This document shows, piece after piece, positions 13,588 through 20,165 of a DNA stretch of 20,165 nucleotides (the first letter of the stretch is position 1; each line of letters opens with the position of its first letter). The position numbers and the translations under genes are program-made. Under the pieces are notes generated by a model. That model searched no databases. It saw nothing but the letters and a program-made list of their open reading frames with translations, and was not told where the DNA came from. This DNA comes from CAZSAT01 sp964604675 (GTDB lineage Bacteria > Myxococcota_A > UBA796 > CAJQPC01), in assembly GCA_964604675.1 (NCBI GenBank), contig CAZSAT010000122.1:1-20165 (forward strand). The letters run 5' to 3'.

Positions 13588-14784
13588 TCAGGTCCGACAG
13601 ACGAACGCTCCGCCCCCCTTCCAGCGTTCGAGTCGGGTCACCCCTGTGGCGTCGACGCCCGCTACGACGGCATCGAGGCGTTGCCTGGCCAGCGCGATCT
13701 GCGGCCCGGCTTCGATGCCGACCCAGCGGCGACCCATCTTGTGGGCGACCGCCGCGGTGGTGCCCGAGCCCAGGAAGCAGTCCAACACGAGGTCGCCAGG
13801 CACGGTCGCGAGCTGCAGGCAGCGTCGGATCAGGCGCTCCGGCTTCTTCCCCTTCCGCCAGGTCACCCCGCCCTCGTGCGCGATGCCTTCCCAGGGAATG
13901 TCGGTCCAGATGTCGGTGAGCGGCCGGCTCGCGGCGCGCCGGCCGTCGATCACCTGCACCTGGCGGTCGTAGAAGAGCAGCTGTTGGCCCCGCAGGGCGT
14001 AGATCGGCGGGCGCTCCGGCCGCTCCAGCCGGTGGACGCGCGCCGGCTCGGCGCGGCTCGCCGCCTTCAGCGCCACGGCGGCCTTGCCGGCCTTGCGATC
14101 GCTGATGGTGGCGAGGCGGCAGACCCGGGCGGCGTGCTTCACCTGGAAGGCATCGCGGTCGGGGCCACACACCCCTGCGAGGGGCACGAAGCGCCACTGG
14201 GTGTAGGCGTCCTCCGGGTTCTCGAGCCAGAGGCCGTACGCTCGATCCGGAGCGCGGGGCACCCGCAGCGCCTGACCGGTGAAGGCGCGCCGATCCCTTG
14301 CGTACCAGAGCAGGTACTCCGAGCTCTTGAAGACCCCGCGGTTCACCGTGGAGAACGAGCTCGGGCTGCGCGCGGCCACCGTGATGCGGTTCAACAGGGC
14401 GTTGCGGCCGAACACGCCGTCGAGCGCGACCTTCATGTAGTCGAGCTGGTGTTCGTCGAGCTGCACGAACAGGCTGCCGTCGGCGCGCAGCAGCTCGTGG
14501 AAGCGGGGAAGGAGGGGGCGCATCATCGCCCACCAGGCGTCGTGGGTCAGGTCGTCGTCGTAGGGGCGCTCCACGCCGCCCGCGTCGGCCTTCAAGCCCG
14601 TGCCGTAGGGGGGATCGATGTAGATGCAGCGGACCTGCCCGGCCAGCTCCGGTTCGAGCTCGGCCAGCACCGCCGCTGCGTCGCCCTGCACGAGCAGGTT
14701 GCCCAGAGCAGCAGAGGCGACCGGGGAGGTCGCCTCTGCTTCGCTCGACGAGGGGGGGTCAGGCCGCGGTGTGGCCGTCGTCAC
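13588..14784 (-). CDS. Beta-class DNA methyltransferase (type III Mod-like), orphan
   Basis: This 398-residue S-adenosylmethionine-dependent DNA methyltransferase probably methylates adenine N6. It has catalytic motif IV D-P-P-Y-G-T-G (57-63) before the SAM-binding motif I D-C-F-L-G-S-G-T-T (335-343), the order that defines the beta class. N-L-L-V-Q-G-D (29-35) and Q-L-D-E-H-Q-L-D-Y further support type III Mod-like enzymes. The central region (150-300) would contain the target-recognition part. No restriction subunit is adjacent: the upstream gene is a ferredoxin and the downstream gene a lipoprotein. The GTG start at 14784 overlaps the ferredoxin 3' end by 26 bp, and a perfect 13-bp inverted repeat lies inside codons ~15-25. 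The conserved N-L-L follows that hairpin closely, so the start must be near here. The target sequence is unknown. Confidence 0.9.
   Translation of the reverse strand: MTTATPRPDPPSSSEAEATSPVASAALGNLLVQGDAAAVLAELEPELAGQVRCIYIDPPYGTGLKADAGGVERPYDDDLTHDAWWAMMRPLLPRFHELLRADGSLFVQLDEHQLDYMKVALDGVFGRNALLNRITVAARSPSSFSTVNRGVFKSSEYLLWYARDRRAFTGQALRVPRAPDRAYGLWLENPEDAYTQWRFVPLAGVCGPDRDAFQVKHAARVCRLATISDRKAGKAAVALKAASRAEPARVHRLERPERPPIYALRGQQLLFYDRQVQVIDGRRAASRPLTDIWTDIPWEGIAHEGGVTWRKGKKPERLIRRCLQLATVPGDLVLDCFLGSGTTAAVAHKMGRRWVGIEAGPQIALARQRLDAVVAGVDATGVTRLERWKGGGAFVCRT
14710..14740. repeat. Perfect 13-bp inverted repeat at the methyltransferase 5' end
   Basis: Arms AGCAGAGGCGACC (14710-14722) and GGTCGCCTCTGCT (14728-14740) flank a 5-nt loop. 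On the leftward transcript the hairpin lies 18 nt after the ferredoxin stop and 44 nt after the methyltransferase GTG. It could end or attenuate the ferredoxin transcript or slow translation of the methyltransferase. No T-run follows. Confidence 0.8.
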
Positions 14785-15028
14785 CGATCGCCTCGACGGG
14801 GCAGTTCTCGAGCGCTTCGTAGCACTGCTCGACCTCTTCCTCGTTCTCGGGCTGCTTGTAGCAGATGTCGTGATCCTCGTCGTCGCTCATGCGGAAGTTG
14901 TTCGGCGCGGCGTCCGAGCAGACGGAGCAGAGGATGCACTCCTTGTCCACGTAGAAGCTGTACTTCTTGCCCTCGACGTCGACGTCGCCGCCGATGTTGT
15001 CTTCCCAGATGTTGGTCGGATCCGCCAC
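14759..15028 (-). CDS. Single-cluster [4Fe-4S] ferredoxin
   Basis: This 89-residue cytoplasmic electron carrier uses a GTG start chosen because AGGAG lies 7 nt upstream; the longer open frame is not supported. Cluster ligands are C31, C34 and C37 (C-I-L-C-S-V-C) plus C76 followed by Pro (E-N-C-P-V-E-A-I), the arrangement of one [4Fe-4S] cluster. Two more cysteines, C57 and C69, could form the disulfide that replaces the second cluster in mono-cluster ferredoxins. The sequence is strongly acidic (D-D-E-D-H-D, E-N-E-E-E-V-E), usual for partner docking. It is divergent from peptide deformylase across 84 bp and overlaps the methyltransferase start, which is probably a compact arrangement rather than a functional link. 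Confidence 0.92.
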   Translation of the reverse strand: MADPTNIWEDNIGGDVDVEGKKYSFYVDKECILCSVCSDAAPNNFRMSDDEDHDICYKQPENEEEVEQCYEALENCPVEAIGDDGHTAA

Positions 15029-15112
15029 GGTGCGCTCCTGCGTGTGGATGGTAGGGCCCACTTGTATGCGGGGTCGCGGGGTCCGGCAAGCACAGCTGGA
15101 TAGACCGGTGAG

Positions 15113-15631
15113 ATGGCCATCCTCAAAGTCGCCCAGATGGGCCACCCCATCCTGCGTGCCATCGCCCACCCCGTGCCGCCGGAGCTGATCGGAAGCGACC
15201 AGGTCCAGGCGTTCCTCGCCGATCTTCGCGAGACCTGCCTGGACGAGGACGGGCTCGGCCTGGCGGCGCCCCAGGTCCACCAGTCCATCCGTGTGGTCGT
15301 CGTCGCGCTCGACGACGAGCTGCGCACGGTCATCAACCCGGAGATCACCCCGCTGACCGGCGAGCGCATCGCGACCTACGAGGGTTGCCTGTCGGTCGCG
15401 GGCATCCGCGCGGAGGTCGAGCGCTTCGCGAAGGTCCGGCTTCGGGCGCTCGACGAACGCGGAGAGCCCTTCGAGATCGAAGCCGAGGACATGGAGGCCG
15501 TGGCGATCCAGCACGAGTGCGACCACCTCGACGGGGTGCTCTACGTGGACCGTTGCGACCCACGCACCCTGGCGTTCCTCGAGGAGTACCGTCGCTGGGG
15601 CCGCATCGATCAGTACTTCGGCGAGGAGTAG
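15113..15631 (+). CDS. def: Peptide deformylase
   Basis: This 172-residue enzyme removes the formyl group from the initiator methionine of new proteins, using a divalent metal, normally Fe2+. All three signature motifs are intact: G-L-G-L-A-A-P-Q (47-54), E-G-C-L-S (90-94) and Q-H-E-C-D-H-L-D-G (133-141). They supply the metal ligands C92, H134 and H138 and the catalytic E135. Length and motifs fit a functional bacterial enzyme. The ATG at 15113 follows a GGTGAG ribosome site. The methionyl-tRNA formyltransferase gene, often its neighbour, is not in the window. It ends 3 bp before the convergent esterase gene. Confidence 0.97.
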   Translation: MAILKVAQMGHPILRAIAHPVPPELIGSDQVQAFLADLRETCLDEDGLGLAAPQVHQSIRVVVVALDDELRTVINPEITPLTGERIATYEGCLSVAGIRAEVERFAKVRLRALDERGEPFEIEAEDMEAVAIQHECDHLDGVLYVDRCDPRTLAFLEEYRRWGRIDQYFGEE

Positions 15632-15634
15632 CGC

Positions 15635-16792
15635 TCAGCGTCCAGGCGGCGGCGGCGGCGGGGCCGCGCGCGACGGCTGTTGCGCGTCGTGCTGCCAGTC
15701 CTGCACGGGGATGCCCACGCCGTCGAGCGGGTCTTCGGGCGTGGGCACCGGGCCACCGGGGTCGGTGACCAACAGCGGTGACTGCGGCCAGCCGACCCGC
15801 TTCAGGGCGTCGGCGATGGTGCGGGCCATCAGCCGGTGCCCCTCGGCGGTCGGGTGCATCTCGTCGATGAACAGGCTCCCCAGCCCACCCCCCGACCGCT
15901 GGAAGGCCTCGGGCAGCTCGACCAGCGGCGCCTTGCAGGCCGCTGCGGTGTCTCGCATGACCTGACGGTAGGGGTCCCAGGGAGGATCGTCGACCGTGGG
16001 CTTCAGGTCCTCCCGGTTCGGCAGGACCACGAACACCACGCCGCCGCCGCGCTCGGCCATCGTCGAGCAGAAGCCCGCGAGGTTGGCGGCGTAGTCGTCG
16101 ATGGGCACCCGGCGGCGCTTGCCCGCTTCGGGGTCGTCGAGGCGGATCCAGCCCACCGTCCGGGCCGAGACACCGTGGGCAGCGAAGTCGAGCGTCAGCG
16201 ACAGCCAGCCGTAGATGCGGCTCCAGGAGAGGGCCCGGTACACGGTGCCCGCGCTGGACCGCTCCCAGGCCGCGTAGGTGGCCATGACCTCGCGGTCGAC
16301 GAAGCGATCGAAGTTGTTGTCGGACCACAGCGTGGCGACGATCAGCAGGTCCGGGTCGTAGGCGAGCGCCTTGGTGTGGAGCACGTTGAGCGCCTGCGTG
16401 GTGGAGTACCCGGGGACTGCCCCGTTCACGAAGTCCGCCGGGAGCTGCTTCTCGAGCTCGGCGGTGAAGACCTGGTCCTGGTCCACCCCGGCGCCGTACA
16501 CGCTCGAGTCCCCGAGTGCGAGCGCCCGCGGCCGGGTCTTCTCGCCACGCTCCGGACCGCGGAAGCCCTGGCTGTTGACCACCACCCGCTGGCCTTCCCC
16601 CATGGTGCGCTCGCCGGGGAGGAGCTCCCACAGCAGGTAGGGGTTGCCCCGCAGCATGATGGGCTGGAAGCCGGCCTCGGTGTCCTCCGGGGCCGCGAGC
16701 CGGCTGCCGTCCGGGGCGGGGAGCACGTGGAGGAAGCCCTCGACGAGCAGGAGCAGCAGCAGGCCGAAGCCGAAGGCGAGCAGGCGCTTCAC
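15635..16792 (-). CDS. Membrane-anchored SGNH/GDSL-type esterase or acyltransferase-like protein
   Basis: This 385-residue protein begins with an N-terminal hydrophobic signal or anchor (residues 4-18), placing the body outside the cytoplasm. Block I is G-D-S-S-V-Y-G (94-100) with the nucleophile S96. N-G-A-V-P-G-Y-S-T-T-Q supplies the conserved Gly of block II, W-S-D-N-N-F the block III Asn, and D-E-M-H-P (D310, H313) the Asp/His of the triad in block V. V-N-S-Q-G-F-R-G-P upstream of block I is common in exported bacterial SGNH proteins thought to act on surface polysaccharides. A Pro-rich tail closes the protein. It is divergent from the FG-GAP lipoprotein across 54 bp. Hydrolase identity is well supported; the substrate is not. 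Confidence 0.88.
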   Translation of the reverse strand: MKRLLAFGFGLLLLLLVEGFLHVLPAPDGSRLAAPEDTEAGFQPIMLRGNPYLLWELLPGERTMGEGQRVVVNSQGFRGPERGEKTRPRALALGDSSVYGAGVDQDQVFTAELEKQLPADFVNGAVPGYSTTQALNVLHTKALAYDPDLLIVATLWSDNNFDRFVDREVMATYAAWERSSAGTVYRALSWSRIYGWLSLTLDFAAHGVSARTVGWIRLDDPEAGKRRRVPIDDYAANLAGFCSTMAERGGGVVFVVLPNREDLKPTVDDPPWDPYRQVMRDTAAACKAPLVELPEAFQRSGGGLGSLFIDEMHPTAEGHRLMARTIADALKRVGWPQSPLLVTDPGGPVPTPEDPLDGVGIPVQDWQHDAQQPSRAAPPPPPPGR

Positions 16793-16846
16793 GCACCGAG
16801 GGTACCGCGGCGGCGAGCGCGGCGCGGCTGAGGCTAAGCTCCCGAC

Positions 16847-18493
16847 GTGCTCGTGCTCTGGGCCATCGCCTGTGGTGACTCACCCTGCGCCGCCGGCTAC
16901 GGTCGGGCGGCCGACGGGGCGTGCGTGCCGCTCCAGATCGGAAGCGGAGAGACCGCCGAACCGGACACCGCCGAGCCGGACAGCGATCCGCCCCCCGGCG
17001 ACTCCGGCGACACCAGCGACACCGGCGACACCGCTCCCGTCGACACGGGCCCGGACGCGGACGGCGACGGCGTGTCGGAGGCGGGTGGCGACTGCGACGA
17101 CGCGGACCCCGCGATCCATCCGGGGGCCCTCGACCACCTCGGTGATGGCGTGGACGCGGACTGCGACGGACGCGACGAGCCGGACGACAGCGTGTCCGGC
17201 GAGGGCGGTGCGATGTTCGGCACGGCGGCGGCCGTGGTGGACGGCTTCTTGGTGGTCGGCGCGCCGATGCGCACGGGCGATGGCCTGCAGAGAGCCGGCG
17301 CGGTGGGCGTCTATGCGTGGTCGGGGGGGATCGTGGAGCGCGCCTGGCTCGTGCACGACACCTCGGAAGATCGGGTCGGCACCTACGTGCAGGCCCTCGG
17401 GGACGTGGACGGCGACGGGGAGGGGGACCTGGCGGTGTCGTCGCCCTACGTGAGCGTGGCGCATCCCCAGGACGGCCAGGTCCAGGTGTACCTGGGCGTT
17501 CCGACCAGCGACTCGGCGGAGCCGGACGTGACCTTGTACGGCGGAGCCTCCAGCGACTACGCGGGCTGGTCCACCGGAGGCGGTGATCTCGACGGTGACG
17601 GGCGGGCGGACCTGGTGGTCGGCGCGACCCAGGGCGAGTGGGGGACCGGCATCGACCCCGTCGGAGCTGGCAAGGCCTACGCCGTGATCGGGCTCGGCTC
17701 GAGCGGTGCGATCGATCTCGACGACGAGATCCTGCTGGAGGGTGAGCACCCCGGCGACTACTTCGGCTACCAGGTGCGCGTGCTCGAGAGCGCCGACGGC
17801 ACCGGGGTGCTCGCGGTCGGTGCCGTGCTCGCGGACCCCCGAGACGCCGACAACGCGGGCGCGGTCTACCTCTTCGAGGACCCGGTCGACGGCGCGACGG
17901 GAGCCGACGCCGACGCGGTGCTCCAGGGCGAGGACAACGGCGTGGAGGGCCAGGGCGACCGCATCGGGTGGGGTCTCGACGCGGCGGGCGACTTCGACGG
18001 CGACGGCTACCAGGAGGTGGTGGTCGGGTGCCCGCAGGGGTCCATCCCCGACAGCAGCACCGCAGGCGCGGGCCGCATCTATGTGCTGCCGGTCGACCAG
18101 TCCGGTGAGGTCGGGCTCGAGAGCGCCCCGCTCATCGTCGAGGGCGAGGCCTGGGGCGACCGGCTGGGCATGGACGTGGCGGGCGCCTTCGACGCCAACG
18201 GCGACGGCGCGAGCGACCTCTGGATCGGCGCCCCGGAGCGCACGACCAGCGGCTCGCTGGCCGGGGCGGTGTACCTGGTGCTGGGGCCCCTCGAGGGCAC
18301 GCACCTCGTGTCCGACGTGGCCCAGATCGTGCTCGAGGCCGAGGGCGACGACGACAACCTCGGCTGGAGCGTGGCTTCCGGGGATCTCGACGGCGACGGC
18401 CTGCACGACCTGGTCGCCGGGGCCCGTGGCGACGACCAGGGGGGCGCCGATGCGGGGCGGGTGCACGTGCTCCTCGGCACGGGGCTCTGGTAG
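16847..18493 (+). CDS. FG-GAP repeat lipoprotein with MopE-like metal-binding segment
   Basis: The start is GTG at 16847, with an in-frame TAA four codons upstream; the product is 548 residues. The signal MLVLWAIAC ends in a lipobox (Cys9). A small Cys pair (C14, C26) follows, then a T/D/P/G linker (30-68). Next is a D-A-D-G-D-G-V-S segment with G-G-D-C-D-D and D-A-D-C-D-G-R-D (70-110), the putative metal-binding motif seen in MopE-type proteins. The remainder is a seven-blade-like FG-GAP/integrin-alpha propeller with at least five calcium-loop units (D-V-D-G-D-G, D-L-D-G-D-G twice, D-F-D-G-D-G, D-A-N-G-D-G), each followed by a [DE]-x-x-[VI] strand. It probably binds calcium and sits on the cell surface, where such propellers mediate adhesion or complex assembly. 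It ends 3 bp before the convergent redoxin gene. Confidence 0.92.
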   Translation: MLVLWAIACGDSPCAAGYGRAADGACVPLQIGSGETAEPDTAEPDSDPPPGDSGDTSDTGDTAPVDTGPDADGDGVSEAGGDCDDADPAIHPGALDHLGDGVDADCDGRDEPDDSVSGEGGAMFGTAAAVVDGFLVVGAPMRTGDGLQRAGAVGVYAWSGGIVERAWLVHDTSEDRVGTYVQALGDVDGDGEGDLAVSSPYVSVAHPQDGQVQVYLGVPTSDSAEPDVTLYGGASSDYAGWSTGGGDLDGDGRADLVVGATQGEWGTGIDPVGAGKAYAVIGLGSSGAIDLDDEILLEGEHPGDYFGYQVRVLESADGTGVLAVGAVLADPRDADNAGAVYLFEDPVDGATGADADAVLQGEDNGVEGQGDRIGWGLDAAGDFDGDGYQEVVVGCPQGSIPDSSTAGAGRIYVLPVDQSGEVGLESAPLIVEGEAWGDRLGMDVAGAFDANGDGASDLWIGAPERTTSGSLAGAVYLVLGPLEGTHLVSDVAQIVLEAEGDDDNLGWSVASGDLDGDGLHDLVAGARGDDQGGADAGRVHVLLGTGLW

Positions 18494-18496
18494 GGC

Positions 18497-20165
18497 CTAC
18501 TTGCCCAGGAGCTCGTCGAGCACGGCCCGCACCGCCTCGGGGTCGTGGGTTCGGGAGAGGTAGACCATGGTGCCCTCGGCGTCGAGCACCGCCTGCAGCG
18601 GGAACGGCGCGGAGCTCGTCCCGGCGTCCGAGTTCCACCGCTGGTAGACCTCGTTCTGGGTGTCGAGCAGGCAGGGGAGGGTGGTCTGGGACTCCCCGAT
18701 GTAGGCGTAGGCCGTGTCGAAGGTGTCGCCTGCGTTGATGAGGAAGGCGTTGATGGCGTCGCCGTAGGGGTCGACGATGCTGGGCTGGATGTCTGGAACC
18801 TCCAGACTGCAGACCGGTCAGTACTCGGCCCAGAAGGCGATGAAGAGCGGCTTGCCCCGGTAGTCGTGCAGGCTGTAGTTCGACAGCTTGTTGTCGGGGT
18901 ACTCGAAGCCTTCGAGGGTGAAGTTGTCGGGCTGTTCGCCGAGGATGTAGGTGCCCCAGCGCATCTCGAGCTCCACCGACGACTCGTCGGGGTCGTTGCT
19001 CTCGATGTTCAGCACGCCGCCCGCGGGCTCGCCTTCGGCGGTGACCACCACCGCCGAGGCGCCTCCGGGGGCGATGGTGAGCGCGTCGGGCGTGACCGTG
19101 TAGGCGCTGTTGTCGGGCGCGAGGCTCACCTCGAGCTCCATCGGCCCGGCGTTCTTGACGGTCAGGGCCACCGAGCTGTCGGGCTCGGTGAACAGGAGCT
19201 CCACGGGGAGGTCGAGCTCCGGACCGGCCACGGTACGGTCGTGCTCGAGGGTCTGGGCGTGGAACCAGTCCGCGCCGAGCACCCGACCGTTCTGGGCCGC
19301 CACCCCGAAGGCGTACTGGATGGCGGCCTCGTGGCCGACGATCTCCGGCCCCTCGTCGCCCACCCAGGCGACCTCGAACTGGGTCCAGCTCGCGCTGTAG
19401 GCGTAGTCGCCGTCGAGGGCGACGCGGTTGGCGGTGCCGCCCACCTCGTAGCTTCCGCGATCGACGAGCACGTCGTCCTCGAGGTCGACGACCGCCACGC
19501 CGTCGGCGGTCATCGCCACCACGGCGCGGTCCCCGTCGAAGGCGATGTCCCGGCCCGTGGCGGCGAGCTCCAGACGGTCCAGCTCGGAGGGGCTCTCGGG
19601 GTCGCTCAGATCGATCAGGACCAGGGAGGCCCCGTCGGCCACCAGCGCGCGGCCTCCGTGCATCGCGACCGAGGTGGCGTTGTCGGCTGCGAACAGGCCG
19701 AGCTGCTCGCCGTCGCCGTCGTAGACGAAGGCGCCCTGCTCCTGGCCAGCGAGCATCACCAGGCCGTCGGCGGCCGCCACGTCGTCGTGCACGTTGGCGT
19801 CGAGCGCCTGGATCTGGCAGTCGCCACGGTCGACGACGTCGTCGGGATCGCTCACGTCGATGCAGCGCACGTCGCCGTAGCGGGTGCCGAGCCACACGCG
19901 CTCGGTGCTCGGGTCGTGGGCCATGTAGTAGATGCGGTCGGTGTTCTCGTAGTGGAGCTGCGCGCCCGTCTGCAGGTCGACCACGACCCAGCCCCCCTGG
20001 CCGGACACCAGCCCGTAGTCGTCGTGGAAGATCACGGCCTCCACGGCCTCGACGAAGTCGTCGTACATGTCGAGGTCGCCGATCGGCACCAGCGGGTCGC
20101 CGAAGCCCCAGGCGGGCAGGCCGCCGCTCGCTGCGCCGGTGTCGGTGTCGGAGTCGGTCGGGGGG
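18497..20165 (-). CDS. Probable selenoprotein: beta-propeller / ASH-like domain / TlpA-like redoxin with UxxC; 5' end outside window
   Basis: The leftward frame enters from the right edge and ends at a TAG (18497-18499), with one internal TGA at 18818-18820. The first visible residues are a P-T-D-S-D-T-D-T-G linker like those after lipoprotein signals in this window, so the signal is presumably just beyond the edge. About 20089-19250 encodes LVIVD-like propeller strands (L-V-L-I-D-L-S-D-P-E-S-P, V-A-V-V-D-L-E-D). About 19240-18950 encodes an ASH/DUF1573-like Ig fold (V-A-L-T-V-K-N-A-G; S-N-D-P-D). From ~18935 there is a TlpA/AhpC-type redoxin: L-H-D-Y-R-G-K-P-L-F-I-A-F-W-A-E-Y, TGA, P-V-C-S-L-E-V-P-D, then the cis-Pro-like A-P-F-P-L-Q-A-V-L-D and the end D-E-L-L-G-K. 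The TGA replaces the first catalytic Cys, and a SECIS-like hairpin follows. Nonsense mutation is the alternative. Confidence 0.82.
18785..18812 (-). promoter_or_regulatory. Candidate bacterial SECIS element downstream of the in-frame UGA
   Basis: On the transcript, GUCUGGA (18807-18801) pairs perfectly with UCCAGAC (18797-18791) around a GGU loop (18800-18798). A lower CUG/CAG stem (18812-18810 with 18787-18785) is joined through a small internal loop. The loop begins 17 nt after the UGA, which matches the known placement of bacterial SECIS hairpins, and a GGU in the apical loop is also found in E. coli fdhF. The hairpin uses AGT, GTT and CCA codons, unlike the G/C-ending codons that dominate the gene, as expected if RNA structure constrains them. 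Confidence 0.75.

Noticed and set aside
15029..15112. Sigma-70 promoters between the ferredoxin and deformylase genes
   Set aside because: Promoters for both genes must lie here, but I could not find a -35/-10 pair with acceptable spacing.
14759..15526. The long 255-codon leftward frame extending upstream of the ferredoxin
   Set aside because: The extension is antisense to peptide deformylase. The GTG at 15028 has AGGAG 7 nt upstream and gives a normal-length ferredoxin.
1..20165. tRNA, rRNA, insertion sequences, prophage or attachment sites
   Set aside because: Reading both strands I found no cloverleaf-like sequence, rRNA signature, transposase or integrase motif, or flanking direct repeats that I could support.

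Overview
The window is very GC-rich, with strong G/C preference at third codon positions, frequent GTG starts and closely packed genes. It is dominated by envelope proteins: short-signal lipoproteins with Asp/Thr/Pro/Gly-rich linkers, beta-propellers (NHL, FG-GAP/MopE-like, LVIVD-like), a tetraheme cytochrome c, and a sigma-54 activator facing a textbook -24/-12 promoter. Together these suggest a Myxococcota or related 'deltaproteobacterial' chromosome. That placement is an inference from style; no rRNA or marker phylogeny is available. I recognised no rRNA, tRNA, CRISPR array, insertion sequence or prophage.

Layout. Left edge to 1000 (+): the C-terminal part of a large protein ending in a nucleotidyltransferase-like, toxin-type domain. 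1007-3250: a GAF/AAA+ sigma-54 activator (-) divergent from a small exported thioredoxin-fold protein (+) that has a sigma-54 promoter. 3251-4597: a deleted remnant of a four-helix-bundle (S23) gene, then an NHL-repeat lipoprotein broken by one in-frame TAG. 4629-5645 (+): an aldo/keto reductase. 5649-8290 (-): a leftward run of four genes (metallophosphoesterase-like lipoprotein, tetraheme cytochrome, acidic protein, stand-alone tRNA-binding-domain protein). 8328-9551 (+): a GT87-type glycosyltransferase, convergent with a PKD/propeller lipoprotein (-), which is preceded by an acidic unknown protein (-). 11308-12582 (+): a membrane-anchored conserved protein and a receiver-only response regulator, ended by a strong hairpin. 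12628-15028 (-): a ferredoxin, an orphan DNA methyltransferase and a Gly/Pro-rich collagen-like lipoprotein. 15113-15631 (+): peptide deformylase. 15635-16792 (-): an SGNH-type esterase. 16847-18493 (+): an FG-GAP/MopE-like lipoprotein. 18497 to the right edge (-): a large modular protein (propeller, ASH/Ig-like domain, TlpA-like redoxin).

The most interesting object is that last gene. Its reading frame is interrupted by one TGA (18818-18820) exactly where a TlpA-type redoxin has the first cysteine of its CxxC motif (FWAEY-[TGA]-PVC-SLEVP). The frame then continues for about 106 codons of coherent redoxin sequence. A 7-bp perfect hairpin with a GGU loop starts 10 nt after the TGA, with its loop 17 nt away, as expected of a bacterial SECIS element. 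The best reading is a selenocysteine (UxxC) redoxin fused to a beta-propeller and probably anchored outside the cytoplasm. By contrast, the TAG in the NHL lipoprotein has no such context and looks like an ordinary nonsense mutation or sequence error.
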